Source of the DNA: Asaia prunellae JCM 25354
Lineage (GTDB): Bacteria; Pseudomonadota; Alphaproteobacteria; Acetobacterales; Acetobacteraceae
NCBI RefSeq assembly: GCF_000613885.1
Contig: NZ_BAJV01000006.1
Coordinates: forward strand, 1 to 64,000
Direction: 5' to 3'
DNA length: 64,000 nucleotides
Each line of letters opens with the position of its first letter. Within the stretch, counting starts at the first letter, position 1. Below, piece after piece: positions 41,171-50,404 of this stretch. The position numbers and the translations under genes were made by a program. The notes below the pieces were generated by a model. The model searched no databases, was not told the origin of the DNA, and worked only from the letters and a program-made list of their open reading frames with translations.

Positions 41171-42850
41171 ATGGCCGCCTATCAGTATGTCTATGTCATG
41201 AAGGACCTGACGAAGGCCTATCCCGGAGGGCGCGAGGTCTTCAAGGGCATCACTCTCTCTTTCCTCCCCGGGGTCAAGATCGGTGTGCTTGGTGTCAACG
41301 GCGCCGGTAAATCGACTCTGCTCAAGATCATGGCCGGGATCGAAAAGGAATATGGCGGTGAAGCCTGGGGCGCAGAAGGCGCACGTATCGGTTATCTGGA
41401 GCAGGAGCCCAAGCTCGACGAGTCTCTGACTGTCGGTGAGAATGTGGCACTGGGATTCGGCGATCTGAAACGAGCCGTCGATCGGTTCAATGAGATTTCC
41501 ATGGCTTTCGCCGAGCCCATGACCGATGACGAAATGACAGCCCTGCTCGCCGAACAGGCAGAATTGCAGGAAAAGATCGACGCCGGCGATGGTTGGGAGC
41601 TGGATCGCAAGCTCGAAATCGCGCTCGAAGCTCTGCGTTGCCCACCCGCCGACAGCCCCGTCACCATGCTTTCCGGTGGTGAGCGTCGCCGCGTGGCCCT
41701 GTGCCGCCTGCTGCTCGAAAAGCCCGATCTGCTACTGCTCGATGAACCGACCAACCATCTCGATGCCGAGAGTGTAGCTTGGCTTGAAAAGACCCTGCGC
41801 GACTATCAGGGTACCGTCATGGTTATCACCCATGACCGCTACTTCCTCGACAATGTCACGAACTGGATTCTCGAAATCGAGCGGGGTCGTGGCTATCCGT
41901 TCGAAGGCAATTACTCTTCCTGGCTGACACAGAAGCGCAAGCGCCTTGCCCAGGAAGAGAAGGAAGAGAGCTCGCGCCAGCGCGCCCTTGCTGCCGAGCA
42001 GGACTGGATCAGCTCCTCGCCCAAGGCCCGTCAGGCCAAGAGCAAGGCCCGTATCACCAAATATGAGGAAATGCTGGCCGCGAATCAGGAGCGTGCCGGT
42101 GGCACGGCTGACATCGTCATTACTCCGGGGCCACGTCTGGGCGGTACGGTGATCGAGGCCGAGAATCTTTCCAAGGGCTTTGGAGACCGTCTGCTGATCG
42201 ACGGTCTGAGCTTCAAGTTGCCACCAGGCGGCATTGTGGGTGTAATCGGGCCGAATGGTGCCGGTAAATCCACGCTTTTCAAGATGATCACCGGTCAGGA
42301 TCAGCCCGATGGCGGCGCGCTCAAGATCGGTGATACGGTCAAGCTCGGCTATGTAGACCAGTCACGCGACTCGCTTGATGACAGCAAGACGGTCTGGGAG
42401 GAAATCTCCGGCGGTACGGATGTTATCCAGCTTGGCAAGCGTACGGTGCCATCGCGTGCTTATGTTGGTGCGTTCAACTTCAAGGGTTCCGATCAGCAGA
42501 AGCGTGTAGGCGTCCTATCGGGTGGTGAGCGCAACCGCGTGCATCTGGCCAAGATGCTCAAGAAGGACAGCAATGTCATTCTGCTCGACGAACCGACCAA
42601 CGACCTTGATGTCGATACGCTGCGCGCTCTCGAAGATGCTCTGGCCGAATTTGCCGGCTGCGCCGTGGTGATCTCGCATGATCGCTGGTTCCTTGACCGT
42701 CTGGCCACCCATATCCTCGCTTTCGAGGGTGACAGCCATGTTGAATGGTTCGAGGGGAACTTCCAGGATTATGAAGAAGACAAGCGTCGTCGTCTTGGTC
42801 CCGATTCGACCGAGCCAAGCCGTATCAAGTATCGTCCCATCGCACGCTAA
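41171..42850 (+). CDS. ettA: Energy-dependent translational throttle protein EttA (ABC-F)
   Basis: An ABC-F ATPase that binds the ribosomal E site and gates entry into elongation according to ATP level. The 559-residue protein has two ATPase cassettes: Walker A GVNGAGKST and GPNGAGKST; signatures MLSGGERRRVALC and VLSGGERNRVHLA; Walker B LLLDEPTNHLD and ILLDEPTNDLD. The arm between them and the P-site linker (ISSSPKARQAKSKARI) are EttA-like. AGGAGA stands before the ATG at 41171. Confidence 0.96.
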   Translation: MAAYQYVYVMKDLTKAYPGGREVFKGITLSFLPGVKIGVLGVNGAGKSTLLKIMAGIEKEYGGEAWGAEGARIGYLEQEPKLDESLTVGENVALGFGDLKRAVDRFNEISMAFAEPMTDDEMTALLAEQAELQEKIDAGDGWELDRKLEIALEALRCPPADSPVTMLSGGERRRVALCRLLLEKPDLLLLDEPTNHLDAESVAWLEKTLRDYQGTVMVITHDRYFLDNVTNWILEIERGRGYPFEGNYSSWLTQKRKRLAQEEKEESSRQRALAAEQDWISSSPKARQAKSKARITKYEEMLAANQERAGGTADIVITPGPRLGGTVIEAENLSKGFGDRLLIDGLSFKLPPGGIVGVIGPNGAGKSTLFKMITGQDQPDGGALKIGDTVKLGYVDQSRDSLDDSKTVWEEISGGTDVIQLGKRTVPSRAYVGAFNFKGSDQQKRVGVLSGGERNRVHLAKMLKKDSNVILLDEPTNDLDVDTLRALEDALAEFAGCAVVISHDRWFLDRLATHILAFEGDSHVEWFEGNFQDYEEDKRRRLGPDSTEPSRIKYRPIAR

Positions 42851-42917
42851 GGATGAGGATGTCGGGGTGGTGCCTCTCTGACATCTATCCTGTTGATGTC
42901 GTTCCGGGAGATGGGTC

Positions 42918-43436
42918 GTGACGCTCGGGCGTCAGATCCGTACCCAGCGCCTTGTTCTGCAAGCGGTGACCTGGCGCGACATGCAGGACATGATCCGTCT
43001 CAAGACCAGTGGCGCGTCTTTCGGGCGTATGCTGGGTGGTGTTCGTTCGCTTCAGCAGGTTGAAGACGAAATGGCCGATGACCTCGCTTTCTGGGCAAAG
43101 CGCGGTATCGGCATTTTTACCATCCGTGAGAATGATTGCTTTGTCGGTATGACCGGTCTGCATGAGCGTCCGGATGGTCGCGGTCTGGGTCTGCGTTTTG
43201 CCCTTGTACCCGAGGCATCGGGGCGGGGGATTGCCCGAGAGGCGGCCGGTGCTGCGCTTCGTTTTGCCCTCGATGCCGGTATTGAACGTATTGTGGGGGT
43301 AACTCGCGAAGACAACATGCCCTCACGTATCGTTCTGGGTAGTATCGGGATGCATCATATTGAGAGCTTCGAGCGTGACGGGTATCTAATGCTTGTTTAC
43401 GAAATCCGACAGAGCAGACAGTTCCCTACAGCCTGA
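42918..43436 (+). CDS. GNAT family N-acetyltransferase
   Basis: A 172-residue acetyltransferase of the RimJ/RimL-like GNAT branch. The opening RLVLQAVTWRDMQDMIRL, the acetyl-CoA-binding stretch GRGIAREAAGAALRFAL, and IVGVTREDNMPSRIVL are typical; the last matches the family's N-x-x-S-x-x-V helix. The acceptor (protein terminus or small molecule) cannot be told. GTG start with GGGAGATGG upstream, 67 bases after ettA. Confidence 0.9.
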   Translation: MTLGRQIRTQRLVLQAVTWRDMQDMIRLKTSGASFGRMLGGVRSLQQVEDEMADDLAFWAKRGIGIFTIRENDCFVGMTGLHERPDGRGLGLRFALVPEASGRGIAREAAGAALRFALDAGIERIVGVTREDNMPSRIVLGSIGMHHIESFERDGYLMLVYEIRQSRQFPTA

Positions 43437-43842
43437 AGCCGAGATGTGCGCAGGGGCCTGACCCTCACTGCTTGAAGTTGCCAGTCGCTCCTGACTGAGG
43501 ACCAGCTGACGCGGCATATGAGTACAGCCACACGGAGTGGTCGCGCGTAAGTCGTAATTTTCTGTTGTGGAGACGTGTTTAGATTCCCGGCGCGAAACGC
43601 TCTCCATGAAATCGGCTTTGCTGCCAGCTGAAAGCCGGAGATTTCACATGATATCGAATTGATCGTACGTACTTTCAGTCTGATCGTTGTGGTTTTCTAT
43701 GCAGAATATATCGGATTGAGCGATCAAGCATACGTGTTAATTATTTGATATTAATAAACATATTTATCCAGAACAAAATTACGTTAGTGAATATTAATTA
43801 ATGCATTTGTTGCTTTATACTTTGAAAAAAGGAGAAGCGCGA
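43437..43842. other. Intergenic region upstream of the acyltransferase
   Basis: About 400 bases without a credible gene. The last 150 bases are AT-rich and probably contain the promoter of the acyltransferase gene. I see no RNA gene, terminator or repeat of note. Confidence 0.5.
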
Positions 43843-45006
43843 ATGGTAAATACTCTGGATTCAGAAGGCGCGACGGTGTCATCGTTTGATATGGGAAGGT
43901 CCGAACCGGTCCCTGATCGGACAGAAACGGGCAAAGAACATTTTGAGGTGCTGGACGGGCTTCGCGGCACAGCCGCAATACTTGTTGTACTTTTCCATAT
44001 CCAGGGGATTACGGTTACCTGGGTTGGGGAGAAGGTTATCCTTCATCATGCTCCTCTAGCGGTTGATTTCTTCTTTGCGCTTTCGGGTTTTGTCATGGGT
44101 TATGCCTATGATGATCGATGGAAGAAAATGAGCGTTGGTCAATTCCTGACGCTTCGCCTGATCCGGTTGCACCCGCTGGTAATTCTGGGTGTGACCATGG
44201 GCCTGGTCAGTTATCTGTTCGATCCTTTCAAGGGCAGTCTGCAGAACGTCCCACTGGAGACCCTGCTCGGCGTGTTCGTGCTTGGATTGTTGCTACTGCC
44301 TGCAGGACCACTACCCAACCGCTGGACCGATACGCACCCGTTCAATGGTCCATGCTGGAGCCTGCTTCAGGAATATATAGGCAATATCGCTTATGCATTG
44401 GTGCTGCGGCATTTGTCCGCTCGTGTGCTCGGCGGTATCGCGATCGTTGCAGGTATCGTTCTGACGGCTTGTGCCTTGAGCATCGGAACACTGGATCAGG
44501 GATCGAGCTTCGAAACGCTTTGGATGGCGCAGATCCGTCTGTATTTCCCGTTCGTTACGGGGCTTTGGCTTTACCGCCTTCGTGACCGTCTGCCGCGTTT
44601 CCGGCTTGGGTGGCTGCCGCTCAGTGTCATTATGACCGCGGCAATGCTGGTTCCGATTATCCCGGAATCTGATGGCGTAAAATGGAACGGCTTTTATGAG
44701 GCGCTTTGCGTGATCCTGCTTTTTCCGGCAATCATCATCGCTGGCCAGCACTCGAATGCCGGGCGTGGAATGTTGGGGTTATGCAAGGCAAGCGGGCGTA
44801 TTTCCTATCCCCTTTATATTACCCATTTTCCGATCCTGTACGTATGGATGAACTATGTGGCCAACTGTCATCCCACGTCCCGCCAACTGCTCGCTTACGG
44901 GTTGGCGACGATTCCCGTTACGCTGCTTGTTGCCTGGGCGGGTCTCGTATTCTGGGATGAGCCGATCCGATCCCGCCTTCGGTCAGCGATGCGGGCACGT
45001 CGTTGA
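43843..45006 (+). CDS. Acyltransferase family 3 membrane protein (OafA/YrhL type)
   Basis: A 387-residue integral membrane protein with about ten helices that moves acyl groups onto sugars or other surface molecules. The family hallmarks are visible: EVLDGLRGTAAILVVLFHI with the catalytic-region histidine, then AVDFFFALSGFVMGY with the R-x10-H-like arrangement, and RLIRLHPLVILG. I chose the ATG at 43843 because AGGAGA stands 7 bases upstream; the frame also opens at 43801. The acceptor may be a lipid or polysaccharide of the envelope (inference). Confidence 0.92.
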   Translation: MVNTLDSEGATVSSFDMGRSEPVPDRTETGKEHFEVLDGLRGTAAILVVLFHIQGITVTWVGEKVILHHAPLAVDFFFALSGFVMGYAYDDRWKKMSVGQFLTLRLIRLHPLVILGVTMGLVSYLFDPFKGSLQNVPLETLLGVFVLGLLLLPAGPLPNRWTDTHPFNGPCWSLLQEYIGNIAYALVLRHLSARVLGGIAIVAGIVLTACALSIGTLDQGSSFETLWMAQIRLYFPFVTGLWLYRLRDRLPRFRLGWLPLSVIMTAAMLVPIIPESDGVKWNGFYEALCVILLFPAIIIAGQHSNAGRGMLGLCKASGRISYPLYITHFPILYVWMNYVANCHPTSRQLLAYGLATIPVTLLVAWAGLVFWDEPIRSRLRSAMRARR

Positions 45007-45393
45007 CGTGTGATCTTATCTTGAACGGGAGTGGTTCTGCGTCTTCCATTCGTGCCAGGACCAATGGCAAGAGTGATAGCGCTGTTTCCTTGAGAGAAAG
45101 CCCTGACCCGATAGATGCGATGGCAGCGAGCACCTATCCAGCATGTCTGACCGAATAAGGCAGTATCAGTCGGGTGGGGGAGGACGAAAATTTACTCCTC
45201 AGGCAGGAATACTGTGAGGAGCGAGGTTATCCTGTCAGGGCGACGGATTCGAGTATCTCACGAGTGTAGCCGGCAAGGGCGCGTATCAAGTGCTGCGAGA
45301 TTGCCGTGTATGTCCTGCAGTGCAGCTTTTTTCAAAACAAGAGGCTTTCTGCCGGGGGGTATCCTGATCCCCGGCAGAGAGAAATATCTGTCA
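45007..45393. other. Intergenic region between acyltransferase and mlaC
   Basis: About 390 bases between convergent genes. The only structure I recognise is the hairpin at 45349-45377; the rest shows no coding signal or RNA gene. Confidence 0.5.
45349..45377 (-). terminator. Hairpin downstream of mlaC
   Basis: CTGCCGGGG-N11-CCCCGGCAG is a perfect 9-base stem just after the mlaC stop. On the minus strand it is followed by AAAGCCTCTTGTTTTG, not a clean T run, so it is a probable but atypical terminator. Confidence 0.5.
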
Positions 45394-46010
45394 TCAGTGA
45401 CGATGGGAAAGCTGACGCTCCAGAGCGCTGATAAGCGTTGCGACATTGCCCCCGTTGCGGGCGAGATAGGAGCTGTAATCCTGACGCTGTGTCAGCGCAG
45501 GCTCGTCCCTTCACCGATCATATCAACAATTTTCATGCCGCTGTTCCGGTCGATCAGCAAACCGATATCGGCCGTTGGTTGGCCAGGGCGCATGATCTGG
45601 GCATTGACGAGCTGGCCATTGGGCGTGGTAGTGGTCCCGATAACTCTGAAGCTTACGCCCTTGTAATCACCGATCTTGTCAGTGACAGCATTGACCAGAA
45701 CCTGATGGAACAGTTTGAGGTATTGTGCCTGCTGCTCGGGTGACGCTGTGCGCCAGTAGCGACCAAGGCAGAACTTGCCGATCGTGGCAATATCGACATT
45801 GTTCTGGAGCAGCGGCAGGACTTCCTGTCGCTTTTCGCCCAGAGATTTGTCGCTGTTGATGATTCCGACCAGCTTGCCACCAAAATTGTTCACAAAGCCC
45901 TGTGCGTCTTCAGCCTGTGCAGGGGTGGCGATGGCAGTAACCGAAACGAGGGCCGTGGTCAGGAGACCGAGAGCCGCACGGCGGGAGAAAGAAAGGCATG
46001 TCTTGAGCAT
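45394..46010 (-). CDS. mlaC: MlaC/HpnM-type phospholipid (or hopanoid) shuttle protein, C-terminus frameshifted
   Basis: A periplasmic lipid carrier of the Ttg2D/MlaC family. The signal peptide has a twin-arginine-like start (FSRRAALGLLTTAL) with cleavage after PAQA. The core reads LGRYWRTASPEQQAQYLKLFHQVL and VNAQIMRPGQPTADIGLLI. The written frame stops at 45492, after EGTSLR. One added base gives LTQRQDYSSYLARNGGNVATLISAL..., the usual family ending, with TGA at 45394-45396 (205 residues). It lies just downstream of mlaA. HpnM, of hopanoid loci, is the close alternative. Confidence 0.88.
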
Positions 46011-46022
46011 GTCGGGAGGTCC

Positions 46023-46868
46023 TTAATTGTACCAGTCCGGCACGGTCGCCCGGTGGTCGTTACGCATGGAGTCGACTTGGCTTTGCCGGTTTTGCTGCCA
46101 GGCACTTCTGATGAACGCATAGGGGTCGAGTGAATCCTGCTCGACCTGATCGATCTCGTCAATATGAGACGAGAAACCACTGAGCACTCCGGCAATATTA
46201 TAGGCCCAGTTGAATGTCAGGAGGCCATAGCCGCGTGGCACATAATTGATGGGTGACAGACCTTGCGCGATGACATAGCCGCCAGCGTCACGCAATGTGT
46301 TTGGCCCGAGTCCTGGAAGGAACATGTAAGGACCGCTGGGAACACCCCAAGTGGCGAGGGTCAGGCCCGGATCGCTGTCGTGATGCGGGTAACCCAGCGA
46401 TGTGGCCACGTCGATAAAGCCGGCCGCGCCAATGGTCATATTGATGATATAACGCATGAAATCGTCGCCGGCGCGGCGCGGCTTTCCTGCACCGACATCG
46501 CTGAAGAAGACGGTCGGCATATACCATGTCTGGTTCAGGTTATCGATTGAGTTACGAATCGGTTTGGGAACTGCCCAGGCCCAGGCCTTGCCGACAGGTC
46601 GCAACGCATGATGATAGGCCCACATCTGTATGCCATACATCTTGCGATTGACAGGCTCATAGGGGTCGTTTGCTTCCTTGTAGTCTGCAAGGGCTTCCGG
46701 GTCTTTAGGTGGCGGATTACGCCAGCTGGCGCAGGCGCTCAGAGAGAGCAGGGCTGTCAGTCCGACAAGAAGACGGCCACCTTTACGCTGCTTGTGCCGT
46801 TGCGTCCGGTTCTCGACGGCAGATCCGGTATCAGGCCGGTTATCGGAATCACCTAGCGGTGCGGTCAT
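46023..46868 (-). CDS. mlaA: MlaA/VacJ family lipoprotein
   Basis: Outer-membrane lipoprotein that removes mislocalised phospholipids from the outer leaflet and hands them to MlaC. A long N-tail precedes the lipobox LSLSAC at about residue 46. The family core is clear: DPYEPVNRKMYG, PVGKAWAWAVPKPIRNSIDN, and GLTLATWGVPSGPYMFLPGLGPNTLRD. Start at the ATG at 46868 (281 residues). mlaC follows 12 bases after the stop, so the two are co-transcribed; the MlaFEDB pump genes are not here. Confidence 0.93.
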   Translation of the reverse strand: MTAPLGDSDNRPDTGSAVENRTQRHKQRKGGRLLVGLTALLSLSACASWRNPPPKDPEALADYKEANDPYEPVNRKMYGIQMWAYHHALRPVGKAWAWAVPKPIRNSIDNLNQTWYMPTVFFSDVGAGKPRRAGDDFMRYIINMTIGAAGFIDVATSLGYPHHDSDPGLTLATWGVPSGPYMFLPGLGPNTLRDAGGYVIAQGLSPINYVPRGYGLLTFNWAYNIAGVLSGFSSHIDEIDQVEQDSLDPYAFIRSAWQQNRQSQVDSMRNDHRATVPDWYN

Positions 46869-47227
46869 CGCAGTCCCCAAGTCGTGTCAGCGCGCCTGGC
46901 TGCGCCAGAATCTGCGCACAAGCCCACGATCGTTTCGTTACAGGCTGTGAACAGCCCCGGTTTCAATAGCCTGAAAGCGCCGCCACAGATGCAGCATGAC
47001 ACCATCTCCTTTAGGGGAGAAGACATCAATGCTGTCTCTCTGGAGACGCAGCATTGTGGTTTTTTAGCATGATGTCCGACAGATGCCAGACCGTAGATGT
47101 CAACTCATGCTCCCTGCCTAGCGTTTGAGGAGGGCCACGGTTGGCGAAGATGGATTCCAAGTATTTTGACATGGATCGTTTCTCCTACCAGTGTGGCGTC
47201 AAATCAACAGATGGAAGCACCTTTCCC
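46869..47227. other. Divergent intergenic region with RNA-like hairpins
   Basis: About 360 bases between the divergent mlaA and galM genes. It contains a small hairpin at 47005-47020 (TCTCC..GGAGA) and a full intrinsic terminator at 47027-47065, both pointing in the plus direction with no plus-strand gene before them. A small RNA or an attenuator for galM would fit; see findings. Confidence 0.5.
47027..47065 (+). terminator. Orphan intrinsic terminator upstream of galM
   Basis: CAATGCTG-N14-CAGCATTG forms an 8-base stem whose loop region can extend it (TCTC..GAGA), followed by TGG and six T. On the minus strand there is no T run. No plus-strand coding region precedes it within the gap. Confidence 0.7.
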
Positions 47228-48378
47228 ATGAGAGCAATTGTTATGAGCGCTGTTTGTCTGGCGGCGTTTGCCAGTATGGTAGATGGTGCGGCGCTGGCAG
47301 CGCCGGCTGTGACGGTTCAGCCTGGGGCAAGACTCCGGGTGGTCAGGACGTCAAAATCATTACACTGACCAATGACCACGCCATGACTGTTCGGGTTATT
47401 ACCTATGGCGGAATCATCCAGTCCGTTGAGGCCCCGGATCGTGCTGGCCATGTCCAGGATCTGGTCCTCGGTTTCGGGACACTTGAAGGCTATACGAAGG
47501 ACTCGGCAGAAGGGGGGCTGTTTTTTGGCGCCATGATCGGCCGTTACGCCAATCGTCTGGCCCATGGCACCTTTACGATAGATGGCAAGAGCTATCACAC
47601 CGATCTGACTGATCCGCCAAATGCCTTGCATGGTGGCAAGATCGGCTTTGACAAACACGTCTGGACACTGGTCGATACCAGAAAGACTGCCGGAGAGGCT
47701 TCCGTCACGTTGCGTCTGGTCAGCCCGGACGGTGATCAGGGGTTTCCGGGAACGCTGACGACCAGCATTACCTATACACTCAATGACAATAACGCGCTCA
47801 GCCTGCATTATCAGGCCACCACAGACGCACCAACCGTGCTGAATCTGACTAATCACAGCTACTGGAATCTGAACGGCGAAGGTTCGGGTTCGATTGAGAA
47901 CGAGGTTCTTCGGGTTAATGCAGAGCGTTACACTCCGACGGATTCGACCTCGATCCCGACAGGAGAGCTGGCCCAGGTCGAAGGAACACCACTTGATTTC
48001 CGCAAGCCTGCACGTATTGGCGATCGCCTGCGCAGTGATTTCATCCAGATGATGTACGCGCACGGTTATGATCATAACTGGGTCGTCGAGGGAGAATATG
48101 GCAAAGCACCGCGCCCCGCAGTGACGGTGTATGATCCGGCTTCGGGTCGTACGCTCGATGTCTCGACCAATCAGCCAGGTGTTCAGATCTACACATCGAA
48201 TTCCCTGACCGGGAAATATGCCGGTATCTCACATCGTGCCTATCGCCAGACCGATGCCCTGGCTATCGAGGCGGAGCATTTTCCGGACAGCCCCAATCAT
48301 TCTTCTTTCCCGACGACGGAGCTACGTCCGGGCCAGAAATTCGACTACACGACCATCTTCAAGCTCGGCACGCGCTGA
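47228..48378 (+). CDS. galM: Exported aldose 1-epimerase (mutarotase), N-terminus frameshifted
   Basis: Interconverts alpha and beta anomers of aldoses. The repaired protein (383 residues) starts at the ATG at 47228 with a signal peptide (RAIVMSAVCLAAFASM, cleavage after ALAA). Near 47323 one base is missing (CAGCCTGGGG for CAGCCCTGGGG); afterwards WGKTPGGQDVKIITLTND continues in the other frame. Family motifs are ITYGGIIQSVEAPDR, IGRYANRLAHG, LTNHSYWNLNGEG (catalytic His) and AIEAEHFPDSPNH (catalytic Glu). Periplasmic location fits the periplasmic sugar oxidation of acetic acid bacteria (family knowledge plus inference). Confidence 0.9.
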
Positions 48379-48384
48379 GCCTAC

Positions 48385-48413
48385 CCTGCCTGCTTGGTCT
48401 CTGGGCAGGCAGG
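48385..48413. terminator. Hairpin between galM and the TauE gene
   Basis: CCTGCCTGC-N11-GCAGGCAGG is a perfect 9-base stem between two convergent genes. It lacks a T run, so it may act through stem strength only. Confidence 0.45.
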
Positions 48414-48415
48414 CT

Positions 48416-49429
48416 TCAGGCGTCTCTGTGATGGCGGCGGCGGTGATGGCCAGGATCTGGCATGAACTCCCGATGTGTCACGAAGACGCCCCGATCTGCT
48501 GCCAGATGCAGTACGGTCAGCTTTTCCTTTGCCAGTCCGGTATGCGGATCAGTAAAACCGGCGATACGATGTTTGACCTCGATCTCGAGAGGTCGTTCGA
48601 TTTCCAGCGCAAGACGGTGGCTACGCCAGGTCATGGCCAGTTCGGTCTCACCATTAAAGCGTCCATAGCGGAATGACATCGCGTCCTTCTGCACGATCTG
48701 ATGTGCGGCATTGCCCAACATAAACAGACCGGCCAACGCAGCGGCTGCATGGCCAATACGGCAAAACTGGGCATGGCTGAGCAAAGGAAGCACAATTTTT
48801 GTGACCCTGAGGGCCGCAAGGGCAGAGACGCCGACACAGAGCCCAGCCACAAGCACGGGGCCGTCAAACAATCCGAAACGGGCGTACAGAAAGAGCTTTA
48901 TGGCATGGAGCAGGACTTCGTTCGCTGCGCGCGTGGCAATGATGGTTTCTTTCTGCAGGCCCAGTTTCTGGTAGAAGCGATTGAACAACAGTCCCGTGGC
49001 GCCAGTGAAACCCGAGATGAACCCGGCCGCCAGGCCAATGGCGGGCAGATACTTCCAGGCGCCCTGATCGGTCATGACCGGTGAGGCTGGGCGTAGCAGC
49101 AGAACAACATTGCCACTCAGAAACAGGCCCAGAAACATTTCAAGATAGACCGGGGGCATGAGCCGCAGACAGAACACACCCAATGCTGCGGCAGGCAAGG
49201 CGGCGGGCAGGAAACAGGACACGACGCGCCAGTCAATCGCATGACGGAAGGTCGCAATCCGGCCGATCGTGCTGCACATGGTTCCCAGAGAAAGCGCAGC
49301 CGGTATCTTCGACGCAGTCAGGAGCAGGCCGAGAACAGGCATGATAACCAGACCCGCTCCGCCACCTGCCACAGCAGAAATGGTAAAAGCCCCGCAGGAC
49401 AGGCAGAAAAGCAGCACAAAAACCAGCAT
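48416..49429 (-). CDS. Sulfite exporter TauE/SafE family transporter
   Basis: A 337-residue membrane protein with about eight helices in the first 255 residues. The two-fold TauE repeat is seen in GGGAGLVIMPVLGLLL and GFISGFTGATGLLFNRFYQKLGL. These proteins move sulfite, sulfoacetate or related anions. A charged C-terminal tail of about 85 residues is longer than usual. I chose the ATG at 49429 with GAGGAT close upstream; a TTG at 49450 is in frame. A Fur-box-like palindrome stands 66 bases upstream. Confidence 0.85.
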   Translation of the reverse strand: MLVFVLLFCLSCGAFTISAVAGGGAGLVIMPVLGLLLTASKIPAALSLGTMCSTIGRIATFRHAIDWRVVSCFLPAALPAAALGVFCLRLMPPVYLEMFLGLFLSGNVVLLLRPASPVMTDQGAWKYLPAIGLAAGFISGFTGATGLLFNRFYQKLGLQKETIIATRAANEVLLHAIKLFLYARFGLFDGPVLVAGLCVGVSALAALRVTKIVLPLLSHAQFCRIGHAAAALAGLFMLGNAAHQIVQKDAMSFRYGRFNGETELAMTWRSHRLALEIERPLEIEVKHRIAGFTDPHTGLAKEKLTVLHLAADRGVFVTHREFMPDPGHHRRRHHRDA

Positions 49430-49495
49430 GATCCTCGCATTCCGTCTCAATAGCCCGACTCAGGGCTGAGGAAGGCAGCGATCGTTGAATCTATA

Positions 49496-49510
49496 TGAGA
49501 ATTATTCTCA
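49496..49510. promoter_or_regulatory. Fur-box-like palindrome upstream of the TauE gene
   Basis: TGAGAAT-T-ATTCTCA is a perfect 7-1-7 palindrome, very close to the Fur-box core TTGAGAATnATTCTCAA. A second perfect palindrome, ATTTGATATCAAAT, adjoins it at 49511-49524. Both lie in the promoter region of the minus-strand transporter gene. Confidence 0.55.
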
Positions 49511-49545
49511 ATTTGATATCAAATCATGTCAGGTTGTCAGAACGA

Positions 49546-50372
49546 TCAGAGTTTTCGGTCGCGTTTGATCCTGTCCCAGGCGGCATTGATGCGTGCGACA
49601 CGATCAGCGCTTTGGCCATGGCATCGGGGCTGAGATTTTTCTGCCCCAGAACGTCAGGATGATGCTCCCTGATCAGGACGCGCCACCGTGTACGTACTTC
49701 CTGGTCACTGGCTGAACGAGAAAGGCCAAGCTCGACATAGGCATCGTTTTCATTGCTTGCCGAAGCGGAGCGTCCGGTTTCAGCCCGGTCCCAGGCTCCC
49801 GGAGGCAAGCCGAAAGCCGTATGGATCTTTCTGAGAAAAGCTGTCTCGGCAGGGTTGAGAGGCGCACCGGGGGGCAGATCGGCTCTGGCAATAACGAATA
49901 GTGCCATCAACAGATTTTCGAGTGGTGCGCGATCCTTGGCGAATCCCTTTCCAAGCTCGCGCGCATACATTTCAAAATCATCCGTCCGGTCACGTGCGCG
50001 GTCGAAAAGCATGCCGATTTCCCGGCTGTTTTCTGCCGGAAACTGGAAAAGGGATTTGAAAGCCGAGATCTCTGCCTTGTTCACAGGTCCATCGATCTTG
50101 GCCATCTTGGCGCAGAGTGCAACCAGACCGATGGCATAAAGCTGATCGGTCTTGCCAAGCAGGGTTGCCATCTTAGCGGCCGCCATGAACGCTGCCCCAT
50201 TTGGATCGGGCTGGCCTTTTGTGCGCCAATGCTCATGCCAGCCACCGGCTGGCGTTTCAAGTAGCGAGCCGCGATCGGCGGCATGACCGAGCGCCGCCCC
50301 CATGAGCGCGCCCATCGGTCCACCCACTGCGAAACCGGCTACACCACCGAACATCTTGCCCCAGAATGCCAT
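49546..50372 (-). CDS. DjlA-like co-chaperone (TerB plus J domain), C-terminus frameshifted
   Basis: A 275-residue protein after repair. A glycine-rich N-terminal hydrophobic segment (GGVAGFAVGGPMGALMGAALG) may anchor it in the membrane. A TerB-like helical domain (about 75-185, ALCAKMAKIDGPVNKAEISAF) precedes a C-terminal J domain with the HPD motif (REHHPDVLG) that stimulates DnaK. Near 49608 the written frame shifts to a foreign tail ending at 49524. One added base gives ADRVARINAAWDRIKRDRKL and TGA at 49546-49548, the normal J-domain end. Confidence 0.87.
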
Positions 50373-50404
50373 GATCTATCGGTAGCATGAGGCAGGGGAT
50401 GAGT

